Positions 10,012-19,027 of a stretch of DNA of 64,000 nt are shown in pieces. Both the position numbers and the translations under genes were made by a program. Numbering within the stretch: position 1 is the first letter of the stretch; each line of letters begins with the position of its first letter. The stretch is from Pseudomonas endophytica. GTDB lineage: Bacteria; Pseudomonadota; Gammaproteobacteria; Pseudomonadales; Pseudomonadaceae. The notes under the pieces were generated by a model that did no database searches, was not told where the DNA came from, and saw nothing but the letters and a program-made list of their open reading frames with translations. The stretch is from contig NZ_LLWH01000209.1 of NCBI RefSeq assembly GCF_001411475.1, forward strand, positions 36,779-100,778. The letters are read 5' to 3'.

Positions 10012-10428
10012 TTATTGGCTGAAAGCGCCTTCCGACAGATGAGTTTCAATCGTGACATCAGCCGTGGTCATCAATTTGTGTACCGGGCACTTGTCGGCGA
10101 CTTTATGCAGCTCTTCGCGTTGTTGGTCGGTCAATACGCCCTTGAGGGTCAGTTTGACGTGTACCGCATACTTGCCGTTTTGCTCTTCGCTGGCGTCGTG
10201 CTTAACCTCAACCGTGACACCTGTGAGCGGGATATCCTTCTTTTGCGCATAGAGCTTGAGAGTTAACGCTTTACAGGCGCCCAGTGCCGCATCGAAATAG
10301 TCATGCGGCGAGGGCGCGGAACCCTCGCCACCGATTGATTTGGGAACATCAGTAAACACTTCGTAATCGTCGATTTTAATGCTGTGACGAAAACCTTCGT
10401 GGGATACGGTATTAACGGTAACAGTCAT
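10012..10428 (-). CDS. OsmC family protein (peroxide-reducing type fold)
   Basis: I start at the ATG at 10428 with GAGG 10 bases upstream; the 138-residue product then matches the family length, whereas the longer frame runs through the fabB terminator region. Family marks are the GGEGSAPSPHDYFDAALGAC segment, with one redox cysteine, and DKCPVHKLM, with the second. OsmC/YhfA-type proteins are small cytosolic thiol enzymes acting on peroxides, or have unassigned roles (YhfA group). Transcribed with the pirin gene downstream. Confidence 0.88.
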   Translation of the reverse strand: MTVTVNTVSHEGFRHSIKIDDYEVFTDVPKSIGGEGSAPSPHDYFDAALGACKALTLKLYAQKKDIPLTGVTVEVKHDASEEQNGKYAVHVKLTLKGVLTDQQREELHKVADKCPVHKLMTTADVTIETHLSEGAFSQ

Positions 10429-10504
10429 GGCAAACCTCAGAGTGCAGTGATAAAGGTCCTGATCTTTATAGAGCACTCTGTAGTGTTGTACGTTCCATGA
10501 GGCA

Positions 10505-10538
10505 AAAAAAATGCCCCGACTAAGTCGGAGCATTTTTT
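10505..10538. terminator. Bidirectional terminator after fabB
   Basis: The arms AAAAAATGCCCCGAC and GTCGGAGCATTTTTT form a stem with one mismatch around a TAA loop. It lies 16 bases past the fabB stop on the minus strand and has T tracts in both directions. Confidence 0.9.
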
Positions 10539-10553
10539 ATAGAGCGAGGAGGC

Positions 10554-11774
10554 TTACTTGCCTTCCCAGCGCTTCAGAACCAGAGTGGCGTTAGTGCCGC
10601 CGAAACCGAAGCTGTTGCTCATCACGGTGTTGATAGTGGCATCTTCACGCGTCTTGGTCAGTACTGGCATATCAGCAACCGCTGGGTCCAGTTCTTCGAC
10701 GTTAGCAGAGCCAGCAATGAAGTTGCCTTCCATCATCAGCATGCAATAGATTGCTTCATGAACGCCTGCGGCGCCCAAAGAGTGACCTGATAGGCTTTTG
10801 GTCGAGCTGATAGGCGGTGCCTTGTCTGCGAAGACCTCACGAATACCTTTCATCTCTGCCACGTCGCCAACCGGAGTCGAAGTGCCGTGGGTGTTGATGT
10901 AGTCGATCGGTGCGTCAACAGTCGACATTGCCATCTGCATGCAGCGGATAGCGCCTTCGCCACTTGGGGCAACCATGTCATAGCCATCTGACGTTGCGCC
11001 GTAGCCAACGATTTCGGCGTAGATCTTGGCACCACGCGCCAAGGCGTGCTCTAGCTCTTCAACCACAACCATGCCGCCACCACCCGCGATGACAAAACCG
11101 TCACGCTTGGAGTCGTAGGCACGGGAGGCTTTTTCTGGTGTTTCATTATATTGGCTGGACAGTGCGCCCATGGCGTCGAACAGGAACGATTGGCTCCAAT
11201 GCTCTTCTTCACCGCCGCCCGCAAATACGATGTCTTGCTTACCCATCTGGATCTGTTCCATGGCGTGACCAATGCAGTGAGCACTGGTAGCGCAGGCAGA
11301 GGCGATGGAGTAGTTCAAGCCCTTGATTTTGAATGGTGTCGCCAGACAAGCCGAAACAGTGCTGCTCATGGTCCGCGTTACACGGTACGGGCCGACACGT
11401 TTCACGCCTTTTTCGCGCAGGATGTCCAGCGCTTCCATCTGGTTCAAGGTCGACGCGCCACCGGAACCTGCGATCAGACCCGTACGCGGGTTGGATACTT
11501 GCTCATCGGTCAGACCCGAATCGGTGATGGCGTCTTTCATGGCCAGATAAGCGTAAGCCGCGGCATGGCCAACGAAACGATAAATCTTACGATCTATCAG
11601 CTCTTCGAGGTTCAGGTCAATGGAGCCGGAAACCTGGCTACGCAGACCCATTTCAGCGTATTCCGGGTTGAAGCGGATGCCAGGGCGACTAGCACGCAGG
11701 TTAGCGGAGACGGTCTCTTTGTCATTGCCTAAGCACGAAACGATGCCCAGACCAGTGATAACGACGCGGCGCAT
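10554..11774 (-). CDS. fabB: 3-oxoacyl-ACP synthase I FabB
   Basis: This 406-residue condensing enzyme has the KAS I/II catalytic triad: C161 (SACATSAHC), H296 ([11 protein letters not shown]) and H331 ([12 protein letters not shown]), with the [13 protein letters not shown]-terminal glycine motif. FabB elongates the cis-3-decenoyl-ACP made by FabA in unsaturated fatty acid synthesis, in the cytosol. It follows fabA by 11 bases, the standard fabAB operon. The sequence is full length and intact. A strong terminator follows. Confidence 0.97.
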   Translation of the reverse strand: MRRVVITGLGIVSCLGNDKETVSANLRASRPGIRFNPEYAEMGLRSQVSGSIDLNLEELIDRKIYRFVGHAAAYAYLAMKDAITDSGLTDEQVSNPRTGLIAGSGGASTLNQMEALDILREKGVKRVGPYRVTRTMSSTVSACLATPFKIKGLNYSIASACATSAHCIGHAMEQIQMGKQDIVFAGGGEEEHWSQSFLFDAMGALSSQYNETPEKASRAYDSKRDGFVIAGGGGMVVVEELEHALARGAKIYAEIVGYGATSDGYDMVAPSGEGAIRCMQMAMSTVDAPIDYINTHGTSTPVGDVAEMKGIREVFADKAPPISSTKSLSGHSLGAAGVHEAIYCMLMMEGNFIAGSANVEELDPAVADMPVLTKTREDATINTVMSNSFGFGGTNATLVLKRWEGK

Positions 11775-11785
11775 GCGGATAACCC

Positions 11786-12301
11786 TTAAAAGTTGTCAGT
11801 TGAGGTGAACACGCCGACCCGTAGGCCTTCGGCGGTATAAATCTCGCGACCGTCGACAGCCACCGAACCATCAGCAATGGCCAGGTTCAGCTTGCCCTTC
11901 AGCACGCGTTTGATCTGAATGTTGTAGGTGACTTTCTTGGCAGTCGGCAAAACCTGACCAAAGAACTTCACTTCGCCCGAACCCAAGGCGCGACCACGTC
12001 CTGGTAAACCTTGCCAGCCCAAGTAAAAGCCTACCAACTGCCACATGGCGTCGAGGCCCAGGCAGCCTGGCATTACCGGATCACCCTCAAAGTGGCAGGC
12101 AAAAAACCACAGGTCTGGAGTGATATCCAGCTCGGCGACCAACTCACCTTTGCCGTACTTGCCGCCATCTTCACTGATATGGGTGATGCGATCCACCATC
12201 AGCATGTTAGGGGCGGGCAGTTGCGCGTTACCTGGGCCGAACAGTTCGCCGCGGCTACAGCGCAGCAGATCTTCCCGAGTAAAGGCGTTTTGTTTGGTCA
12301 T
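11786..12301 (-). CDS. fabA: 3-hydroxydecanoyl-ACP dehydratase/isomerase FabA
   Basis: This 171-residue hotdog protein carries the FabA active-site H70 ([14 protein letters not shown]) and D84 (LGLDAMWQ). FabA dehydrates 3-hydroxydecanoyl-ACP and isomerises the trans-2 product to cis-3-decenoyl-ACP, the branch point to unsaturated fatty acids. It is the first gene of the fabAB operon; a dyad resembling DesT/FabR-type sites lies about 135 bases upstream of its start. A GAGCTC sequence just before the ATG may serve as the ribosome site. Confidence 0.97.
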   Translation of the reverse strand: MTKQNAFTREDLLRCSRGELFGPGNAQLPAPNMLMVDRITHISEDGGKYGKGELVAELDITPDLWFFACHFEGDPVMPGCLGLDAMWQLVGFYLGWQGLPGRGRALGSGEVKFFGQVLPTAKKVTYNIQIKRVLKGKLNLAIADGSVAVDGREIYTAEGLRVGVFTSTDNF

Positions 12302-12435
12302 GCGAGCTCCTCAATAATCCCATGCGGCGGGGTGGGGCAAATCTTCCCGACCAACCGAAACATCGTGTCTCAGTTCGCCAGCCTAAACATAGACTATTGC
12401 GTTGTAGTGAAAGTCACAGCGCAAAGGACAGGAAT

Positions 12436-12449
12436 GTACACTTGTGCAC
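12436..12449 (-). promoter_or_regulatory. Candidate DesT/FabR-type operator upstream of fabA
   Basis: GTACACTTGTGCAC is an inverted repeat with one mismatched pair around a TT centre. TetR-type fatty-acid regulators (FabR in E. coli, DesT in P. aeruginosa) bind dyads with GTACA/TGTAC-like half-sites upstream of fabA/fabB, so this is a plausible repressor site. A separate 10-base perfect palindrome, GAACCGGTTC, lies 14 bases further upstream (12464-12473). Confidence 0.5.
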
Positions 12450-12549
12450 TGAAAATTTAAATCGAACCGGTTCAGGGGTCCATTCGGGTGCCTAAGACTG
12501 CCGCACTTTTGCATTTTACGCCAGTCGCAGGTGGCTCTTTAGCCTCAAG

Positions 12550-14448
12550 TTACTGGATCCAGTACTGTAGAATTTGCTCCAGATCGGTTCGCTTGAATGG
12601 CTTTGCGAGGTAATCATTCATACCAGCTTGTAAGCAAGCTTCCCTATCCCCCTGTAATGCATTCGCGGTCAGGGCAATAATTGGCACCGTCATACATCCT
12701 ACTAATTGTCGGATTTGCCGGGTGGCTTCATAGCCATCAATGATCGGCAAGCGACAGTCCATCAGAATTGCTGCATAACGCTCGGTATTTGCGTGGTGGA
12801 TAGCTTGTGCGCCGTCACTGACCACGCACACGTCATAGCCCAAGCTTCGTAACGTAGCTCCAATTACCGCTTGATTGACCGGGTTGTCTTCTACCAGCAG
12901 CACTCTGCGTCCTTGCAGTGGCGGCGGTTGTGCAACCAATGCCGGTTGGAGGGCAGTGACTTTGGGTTGATGACGCTCCAGCGTGATCTTTAGGGTGAAC
13001 ACAGAGCCCTGACCTTCTTTACTCTTGGCACGCAGTGTGCCGCCCATACGCTCCGCTAGCGTTCGGGCGATGGGCAGACCCAAACCTGTACCACCATAGC
13101 GACGGGATATAGAGCTGTCCGCTTGTTTAAAAGCGTCAAACATCGATTCAAGTTTGTCGCCACTAATCCCGATGCCGGTATCACGTACCGTGCAGGTGAG
13201 GCCAATCAATGTGTGATCAAGTGATTGCCATTGAACTTCAATATTGACGCCCCCGGACTCGGTGAACTTCAAGGCATTATCAATCAGGTTGACCAGAATT
13301 TGCCGTATCCGGGTAGGGTCCCCGAGTACGTGTAAGGTCGACAAGCCTTCAGGGCGTGTCAGTTGCAGGAACAGGCCACGCTGGTCTGCGCTGAACTGGA
13401 AGGTTTGCGCGCAGTTGTCGATTAGGTCCAACAAGTTGAACGCAATATGTTCAAGCTCTAGGGTCGAACGTTCAATCTTCGAGAAATCGAGGATGTCGTT
13501 GATCACCTTTAGCAAATGTTCAGTAGATTGTGAGGCGAGATCCGCATACTCCTTCTGTTCCTCAGTCATCTCAGTAGTTTCGAGTAACTGCAGCATGCCC
13601 AGTACGCCATTCATTGGGGTGCGCAACTCGTGACTCATCATTGCCAAAAAGTCAGTTTTGGCACGGTTAGCCCGCTCGGCCTCTTCACGCGTTTGAATAA
13701 GCTGAGACATAGCGGTTTGCTGTTCGCGGCTGGCTTGCTCAAGACCTTCGGCCAAATTGTTGATGTGCTTAGCCAAGCTACCTAGCTCGCCATCGTCAAC
13801 CACCGGCAAAGGCGCTGTGTAATCTGCGCGCTGAATCGCCTTGACCGCTTTGCTCATATCACTGATGGGCTTGGACAGATTTGAAGCCAGACGCCGTGCT
13901 AGCAAGTAGGTAAAGCCCAGGGCGAATAGGGCGAGAATCACCGCTTTAAGCAAAATCTCTTGTTGACGCTTACTAAACGCATCATTGGACATGCCTACCA
14001 GCACGCGGCCCAAGTAATCTTCTTCGGGGGCTATCGTGTGGTGGCTATGAAGGAGTGTTGAGTTGCTGGTGCGGTTTCTTTGCCAGCGAACCGGCGCCTG
14101 GAAAACCTTAAGCTGCGCTCCCTCGTGGTGGGAGTACTCAGCCTTCTTAGCCTGAGCCAGCGTTTTGCCCGCACGGTCCTGTATTTGAATGAACTCGACA
14201 TGGGGAGTATTGAGTGAGGCGTTTATCAGGCTTTTTAAGATCAGCGCGTTACCTGAAAAGACCCCGTATTCACTGGCCGGAGCTAACTGATTAGCGATCA
14301 ACTGACCCGTATAGTTAAGTTCCTGGCGCAAGTCCTGAATCCGCACACAGGTAAAAAAACTGATTAACAACAGCGTTATTAATAAAGCTGGACCCAGACT
14401 CATCATCTGCGTTCGGGTATGAATATCCCAGCGACTACGTGTCGTCAT
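12550..14448 (-). CDS. Hybrid sensor histidine kinase/response regulator, PA1611-like
   Basis: This 632-residue protein has membrane segments near 17-34 and 167-184 flanking a periplasmic BarA-type sensor, a HAMP domain (about 185-240), a coiled linker, HisKA with H273 (MMSHELRTPMNG), an ATPase domain (N box near 387-391, DTGIGIS at 423-429, GGTGLGL at 452-458) and a C-terminal receiver with D564 (ILMDCRLP). No Hpt domain is present. Its place upstream of fabA-fabB and next to gpsA matches P. aeruginosa PA1611, a hybrid kinase reported to bind RetS and thereby free GacS. That role is inferred from position and domain order. Phosphotransfer would need a separate Hpt protein. Confidence 0.88.
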   Translation of the reverse strand: MTTRSRWDIHTRTQMMSLGPALLITLLLISFFTCVRIQDLRQELNYTGQLIANQLAPASEYGVFSGNALILKSLINASLNTPHVEFIQIQDRAGKTLAQAKKAEYSHHEGAQLKVFQAPVRWQRNRTSNSTLLHSHHTIAPEEDYLGRVLVGMSNDAFSKRQQEILLKAVILALFALGFTYLLARRLASNLSKPISDMSKAVKAIQRADYTAPLPVVDDGELGSLAKHINNLAEGLEQASREQQTAMSQLIQTREEAERANRAKTDFLAMMSHELRTPMNGVLGMLQLLETTEMTEEQKEYADLASQSTEHLLKVINDILDFSKIERSTLELEHIAFNLLDLIDNCAQTFQFSADQRGLFLQLTRPEGLSTLHVLGDPTRIRQILVNLIDNALKFTESGGVNIEVQWQSLDHTLIGLTCTVRDTGIGISGDKLESMFDAFKQADSSISRRYGGTGLGLPIARTLAERMGGTLRAKSKEGQGSVFTLKITLERHQPKVTALQPALVAQPPPLQGRRVLLVEDNPVNQAVIGATLRSLGYDVCVVSDGAQAIHHANTERYAAILMDCRLPIIDGYEATRQIRQLVGCMTVPIIALTANALQGDREACLQAGMNDYLAKPFKRTDLEQILQYWIQ

Positions 14449-14680
14449 GAATGATGAATTCCTTCAGTGGTGCGCGTGTCAGCAAAAATGTCGCCCGTAG
14501 AAGCTGTCATCCGTGACTCGATAGTGGTCATTTTATATGTAGCAGAGCTGCCATTAGTTATCAGTGCATGCGTGGCATGGTAACTGAGCCGTCAGACATT
14601 GATAGTCGAGGTCTGTTTTTTCTTAAGCTAAAGCGTAAATTCCGATGCTTTATGGGGCTGGTCGCCCGGCACGCGGCCCG

Positions 14681-14686
14681 TATAAT
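14681..14686 (+). promoter_or_regulatory. -10 hexamer of the gpsA promoter
   Basis: A perfect TATAAT lies 40 bases before the gpsA ATG. The position expected for a -35 box (14658-14663) does not match TTGACA well, so only the -10 element is supported by sequence. Confidence 0.5.
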
Positions 14687-14725
14687 GCCGCGATTGCCAC
14701 TGCTAGATGGATGACGGGATTGCAT

Positions 14726-15751
14726 ATGACTGAACAGCACGCTATTGCGGTCTTGGGAGGCGGAAGCTTTGGCACCGCTGTGGCCAACTTGCTGGCAGAA
14801 AACGGTCATCGTGTGCATCAGTGGATGCGCGATCCCGAGCAAGCCGAGGCCATGCGCCTTAATCGTGAGAACCCGCGATACCTCAAAGGCATCAAAATTC
14901 ATTCCGGTGTCGAGCCGGTCACTGATCTGCAAGCCACGCTAGATAGCTGCACATTGTGTTTCGTCGCATTGCCCTCCAGCGCGTTGCGCAGTGTGCTGGC
15001 AGCGCACGCTGAGCGGCTGAGGGGCAAAATGCTGGTCAGTTTGACCAAGGGTATTGAGGCTCACAGCTTCAAACTGATGAGCGAAATTCTTGAAGAAATC
15101 GCCCCTCAAGCCAGAATAGGCGTCTTGTCCGGCCCAAACCTAGCGCGTGAAGTGGCAGAGCATGCGCTCACCGCTACTGTAGTTGCGAGCGCCGACGAAG
15201 CATTGTGCGCCAGTGTACAGGCCGCTTTGCATGGTCGTACGTTCCGCGTCTATGCCAGCGCTGACCGCTTCGGCGTTGAGCTGGGCGGGGCATTAAAAAA
15301 CGTTTACGCCATCATTGCCGGCATGGCGGTGGCGCTGGGTATGGGTGAAAACACCAAAAGCATGCTGATCACGCGCGCATTGGCAGAAATGACCCGGTTT
15401 GCGGTCAGCCAAGGCGCTAATCCTATGACCTTTCTTGGTTTGGCGGGCGTAGGAGATTTGATCGTGACCTGTACGTCGCCTAAAAGCCGCAACTATCAAG
15501 TTGGCTACGCGTTGGGGCAGGGGCTGAGCTTAGAAGATGCGGTTGCCCGTTTAGGCGAAGTGGCCGAGGGTGTGAATACGCTTAAAGTACTCAAGGCCAA
15601 AGCACAGGAGTTGAACGTTTACATGCCATTGGTTGCAGGCTTGCATGCCATTCTGTTTGAAGGCCGTACGCTCAATCAGGTGATCGAGCTATTGATGCGT
15701 GCAGAGCCCAAGACCGATGTCGATTTTATCTCCACCAGTGGTTTTAACTGA
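14726..15751 (+). CDS. gpsA: Glycerol-3-phosphate dehydrogenase [NAD(P)+] GpsA
   Basis: Starting at the ATG at 14726 gives 341 residues, the usual GpsA length; upstream in-frame codons lie at or before the promoter. The nucleotide-binding motif is [10 protein letters not shown] (9-18), followed by the family segments [21 protein letters not shown] and [16 protein letters not shown]. GpsA reduces dihydroxyacetone phosphate to sn-glycerol 3-phosphate for phospholipid synthesis in the cytosol. It is followed by DUF4389 and sixA genes with short spacing, probably one operon. Confidence 0.96.
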   Translation: MTEQHAIAVLGGGSFGTAVANLLAENGHRVHQWMRDPEQAEAMRLNRENPRYLKGIKIHSGVEPVTDLQATLDSCTLCFVALPSSALRSVLAAHAERLRGKMLVSLTKGIEAHSFKLMSEILEEIAPQARIGVLSGPNLAREVAEHALTATVVASADEALCASVQAALHGRTFRVYASADRFGVELGGALKNVYAIIAGMAVALGMGENTKSMLITRALAEMTRFAVSQGANPMTFLGLAGVGDLIVTCTSPKSRNYQVGYALGQGLSLEDAVARLGEVAEGVNTLKVLKAKAQELNVYMPLVAGLHAILFEGRTLNQVIELLMRAEPKTDVDFISTSGFN

Positions 15752-15769
15752 GCACGAAAGGAGCAGCAC

Positions 15770-16102
15770 ATGAGTGATAGCAATAACGCCCCTAAGTACG
15801 AGTCCATTGTGATACGCGCGCTGTGGATGCTGGTTTTCCTACTGGTTTGGCAGGTCGCGCAATTAGTGCTCGGCGGCCTGGTGCTGGTGCAACTGATTTA
15901 CCGCCTGTTATACGGCGCACCCAATCGCGGCTTGATGAATTTTGGTGACAGTTTGAGTCTCTATCTCGCTCAGATTGGGCGTTTTGGCAGCTTCCATACC
16001 GAGCAAAAGCCTTGGCCGTTTGCTGATTGGCCAGCGCCGAGAGCCCCGGAAGGTGAAGCGCCGTATGTCTCCCCCTCAGGCAGCACTGAGACCAAACCAT
16101 GA
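15770..16102 (+). CDS. DUF4389 membrane protein
   Basis: This 110-residue protein has one or two hydrophobic segments (about 17-45) followed by a cytoplasmic tail rich in proline. The LIYRLLYGAPN and SLSLYLAQIGRF segments are the DUF4389 core. Function is unknown. GAAAGGAG lies 6-13 bases before the ATG. The stop codon overlaps the sixA start (ATGA), so translation is coupled to the phosphatase. In P. aeruginosa a DUF4389 gene occupies the same place next to gpsA. Confidence 0.85.
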   Translation: MSDSNNAPKYESIVIRALWMLVFLLVWQVAQLVLGGLVLVQLIYRLLYGAPNRGLMNFGDSLSLYLAQIGRFGSFHTEQKPWPFADWPAPRAPEGEAPYVSPSGSTETKP

Positions 16103-16548
16103 AACTCTGGATTTTGCGCCACGGCGAAGCCCAGCCTCATGCCCCGCGTGATGCCGATCGCGAGCTCACGCCCTTGGGGTGTGAGCAGGTGTTACGCAGT
16201 GCCGAACAATTGCGCTCTAAGCCACTGAACAGTATCTGGGTCAGCCCTTATGTAAGAGCCCAGCAAACCGCAGCACTCGTGCGCGAAGCCTTAGGTTTTA
16301 CCTCAGACCTCATCACCGTGCCGTGGCTGACCCCAGATAGCGAACCTAAATACGCTGCGAGTCAACTGCCCGACAACGCACATGTCTTGCTGGTCAGCCA
16401 TCAGCCTTTTGTGGGGGAACTGATCAGTCTGTTGCAACACGGTCACGTGCGCAAACCACAGCCGATGCACACGGCCAGCTTGGTAGAACTCGAAGGTGAG
16501 TGGCCGCTAGCGGGCAGCATGAAATTGCTTAGTGTGCGCCACCCTTAG
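16099..16548 (+). CDS. sixA: Phosphohistidine phosphatase SixA
   Basis: This 149-residue histidine phosphatase superfamily protein has the RHGE motif with nucleophile H8, R53 and the second catalytic H101 (VSHQPF), and the short length typical of SixA. SixA removes phosphate from histidine residues of phosphotransfer proteins (Hpt domains, or Npr in the nitrogen PTS). It is translationally coupled to the DUF4389 gene and lies about 1.6 kb from the PA1611-like hybrid kinase gene, which is divergent. A functional link to that kinase is only suggested by proximity. Confidence 0.9.
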   Translation: MKLWILRHGEAQPHAPRDADRELTPLGCEQVLRSAEQLRSKPLNSIWVSPYVRAQQTAALVREALGFTSDLITVPWLTPDSEPKYAASQLPDNAHVLLVSHQPFVGELISLLQHGHVRKPQPMHTASLVELEGEWPLAGSMKLLSVRHP

Positions 16549-16691
16549 TCATCGGTTTGCAGATGGCAGCGTAGCGTTAGTAGCGGCAATGGTTGCAGAG
16601 TCGGGTGCGTGTGAAAGATAGTTGGGTTTAAGTTTGCAGAAGTTTCCTACAGCATAATGGCAGCCAACATTCACAGAGCAAGGAATGACTC

Positions 16692-17135
16692 ATGAGCTTG
16701 TGGACGACCCAACCGGACCTCGCGGACCTCAACGCGAAACGTAAAAACACCATCTGTGACCTGCTCGACATCACCTTTGACGCCTTCGACGATCACTCCA
16801 TCACGGCGAGCATGGTGGTGGATCATCGTACTCATCAACCGTTTGGCTTGTTGCATGGCGGGGCTTCGGTGGTGTTGGCCGAAACACTCGGCTCCATGGC
16901 CAGCTATCTGTGCATCGACACACAAAAGTTCTTTTGTGTGGGCCTTGAAGTCAACGCCAACCATCTGCGCAGCGTGCGCAGCGGACGGGTGACTGCGATA
17001 GCAAAACCGGTTCATATCGGGCGCACGACCCATGTCTGGGACATTCGTCTGAGCGACGATAACGGCAAACTCAACTGCATTTCTCGGCTGACCATCGCTG
17101 TCATACCGTTGGGCGAAACGCCGCCCGCGCGATGA
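16692..17135 (+). CDS. Hotdog-fold acyl-CoA thioesterase (PaaI/YdiI type)
   Basis: The 147-residue product has the 4HBT hotdog motif HQPFGLLHGGASVVLAE, whose conserved HGG plus glutamate form the active site of EntH/YdiI-type thioesterases, and the VGLEVNANHLR segment typical of the same group. It should hydrolyse acyl- or aryl-CoA/carrier thioesters; the natural substrate is unknown. It is homologous to PA1618 by position and family. No start ambiguity: AAGGAATG overlaps the ribosome site 9 bases upstream. Confidence 0.88.
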   Translation: MSLWTTQPDLADLNAKRKNTICDLLDITFDAFDDHSITASMVVDHRTHQPFGLLHGGASVVLAETLGSMASYLCIDTQKFFCVGLEVNANHLRSVRSGRVTAIAKPVHIGRTTHVWDIRLSDDNGKLNCISRLTIAVIPLGETPPAR

Positions 17136-17243
17136 TTCAACTCGGTAATGGCCGTAGTGGCGTCATGCATGGCGCATACGGTCGTTGCTGTTGGGGTTTC
17201 ACCTGCAGACAATAAGGCTGACTTCTATGTATGGACGCCTTAT

Positions 17244-18044
17244 ATGTCTCGGCAGATTTTCTTCGCCCATGCCAATGGATTTCCGTCAGGCACCTACGGC
17301 AAATTGTTTGATGCATTAGCCCCGGATTATAGCGTCGCCCGTTTATCCCAGCACGCCCACGACCCCCGGTTCCCGGTGGACAACAACTGGAACAATCTGG
17401 TCGATGAGTTGATTTATCACCTGCAAGATCAAGCCGAACCGGTGCTGGGTGTCGGTCATTCGCTGGGCGGCATTTTGCATTTGCACGCGGCGTTGCGCTG
17501 CCCGCACTTGTACAAAGGTGTGGTAATGCTCGACTCACCTGTTCTCACAACGGCCGATCAATGGATGATTCGCGCCGCCAAGCGTTTTGGCTTTATTGAC
17601 CGTCTGACTCCTGCGGGGCGCACGTTGGGGCGGCGTGAAGAATTTGCTGATCGTACTGCAGCACGGCATTACTTCGCGAGCAAGAGCCTGTTTCGCAGTT
17701 TTGATCCTGATTGCTTTGAGGCGTACCTAGAACATGGCTTGCAACCCGTCGACAATCGGCTGCGGCTGAGGTTTGACCCAGCCACAGAAATTGATATTTA
17801 TCGCGGCGTTCCCCACACCAGTCCCGGACGTATCGTTCAATTGCAGGTGCCTTTAACTATTGTGCGTGGGCGAGACAGTCGTGTGGTCATGCGCCATCAT
17901 GCCCGTGCGGTGGGGCGCCTGCCGCACGGCGAGTCATTGAGTGTGCCGGGTGGACACATGTTTCCGCTGGAACAACCGCAAGAAACCGCTAGCCTGCTCA
18001 AACACATTTTTGCCCGCTGGGAGCTTCGTCAGCCCAGCCCTTGA
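17244..18044 (+). CDS. Alpha/beta hydrolase
   Basis: I choose the ATG at 17244 (MSRQIFFAHANGFPSG), because family members begin right before the FAHANGFP oxyanion loop; upstream codons from 17148 are not conserved-looking. The 266-residue protein has the nucleophile elbow GVGHSLGG near residue 74, an acid after IVRGRDSRV and the catalytic histidine in PGGHMFPLEQP. The substrate is unknown. It precedes a second alpha/beta hydrolase gene by 12 bases; both match the PA1621-PA1622 pair. Confidence 0.85.
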   Translation: MSRQIFFAHANGFPSGTYGKLFDALAPDYSVARLSQHAHDPRFPVDNNWNNLVDELIYHLQDQAEPVLGVGHSLGGILHLHAALRCPHLYKGVVMLDSPVLTTADQWMIRAAKRFGFIDRLTPAGRTLGRREEFADRTAARHYFASKSLFRSFDPDCFEAYLEHGLQPVDNRLRLRFDPATEIDIYRGVPHTSPGRIVQLQVPLTIVRGRDSRVVMRHHARAVGRLPHGESLSVPGGHMFPLEQPQETASLLKHIFARWELRQPSP

Positions 18045-18056
18045 AGAGCATTTTGA

Positions 18057-18911
18057 ATGAGCCCTGTGGTTGAAGAAATCCGTCTGAGCCTGCCGCACAT
18101 CGAACTGGCGGCACATATTTTTGGTCCAGAAGAGGGGCTTCCGGTCATTGCCCTACATGGTTGGTTGGATAACGCCAACAGCTTTGCACGGCTGGCGCCC
18201 AAGCTGTCAGGCTTGCGCATAGTGGCGCTGGACTTCGCCGGGCATGGCCATTCAGACCACCGCCCACGAGGTGCGGGCTATGCTTTGGCCGATTATGCTT
18301 TTGACGTATTGTGCGTCGCCGAGCAGTTGGGTTGGGAGCGATTCGCCTTGTTAGGGCATTCGCTCGGCGCGATTGTTTCGATGATAATCGCGGGCTCGTG
18401 CCCAGAGCGCGTGACCCAGTTGGCATTAATCGACGGGATTATCCTGCGCAGCGGCCCCGAAAATGACGCCGCGACCAACATGGGCAAAGCCCTTCAGGCG
18501 CAGTTGGCGCTCGCGCATAAACGCAAAACGGTGCACCCAACACTTGATCGGGCCATTCAAGCGCGCATGAAGGGGCTGGTGGCCGTTAGCCGAGAAGCGG
18601 CTGAGTTACTCGCACAGCGCGGGTTGATGCCTGTGCCGGGGGGCTACAGCTGGCGCAGTGACAGCCGTTTGACGTTGCCGTCGCCGCTGCGCCTGAGTGA
18701 TACGCAGGCCATGTCTTTTGTGCGTCAGATAAGCTGCCCGACGACTCTGGTGGTCGCTGAAGAGGGCATGCTGGCCAGTCATCCGCAACTGCTGGATCGT
18801 CTACCCTTTACTTTGAAACGGCTAGCAGGAGGGCATCATTTGCACCTGAATGACGAGGCTGGGGCAGCCCTTGTTGCAGACTGTTTCAATCGCTTCTTCG
18901 CCGCTCCTTGA
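18057..18911 (+). CDS. Alpha/beta hydrolase, second of a pair
   Basis: This 284-residue hydrolase has the oxyanion segment LHGWLDNANSF, the nucleophile elbow LLGHSLGAIVS near residue 103 and a C-terminal catalytic histidine in AGGHHLHLN. It is related to, but distinct from, the preceding hydrolase and probably cotranscribed with it. Relatives are called MhpC-type hydrolases or serine esterases; no substrate can be assigned. Confidence 0.87.
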   Translation: MSPVVEEIRLSLPHIELAAHIFGPEEGLPVIALHGWLDNANSFARLAPKLSGLRIVALDFAGHGHSDHRPRGAGYALADYAFDVLCVAEQLGWERFALLGHSLGAIVSMIIAGSCPERVTQLALIDGIILRSGPENDAATNMGKALQAQLALAHKRKTVHPTLDRAIQARMKGLVAVSREAAELLAQRGLMPVPGGYSWRSDSRLTLPSPLRLSDTQAMSFVRQISCPTTLVVAEEGMLASHPQLLDRLPFTLKRLAGGHHLHLNDEAGAALVADCFNRFFAAP

Positions 18912-18964
18912 CTTGCGCAGGTCAACTGTCGAGGCTTGGCAAGTTGAAATGGGAGACAACTATC

Positions 18965-19027
18965 ATGGATCACTACACCGCTGCGCCGTCTAAAGGTTAT
19001 CCGGTCTCAATCGTGAGACGCCGATGA
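18965..19027 (+). CDS. Possible 20-codon leader ORF
   Basis: An ATG at 18965 follows GGGAGA by about 8 bases and opens a 20-codon frame (MDHYTAAPSKGYPVSIVRRR) whose TGA overlaps the ATG of the DUF4892 gene (ATGA at 19024). The good ribosome site and exact coupling suggest a translated leader that drives the next gene. It may instead be chance; there is no homology evidence. Confidence 0.4.
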   Translation: MDHYTAAPSKGYPVSIVRRR

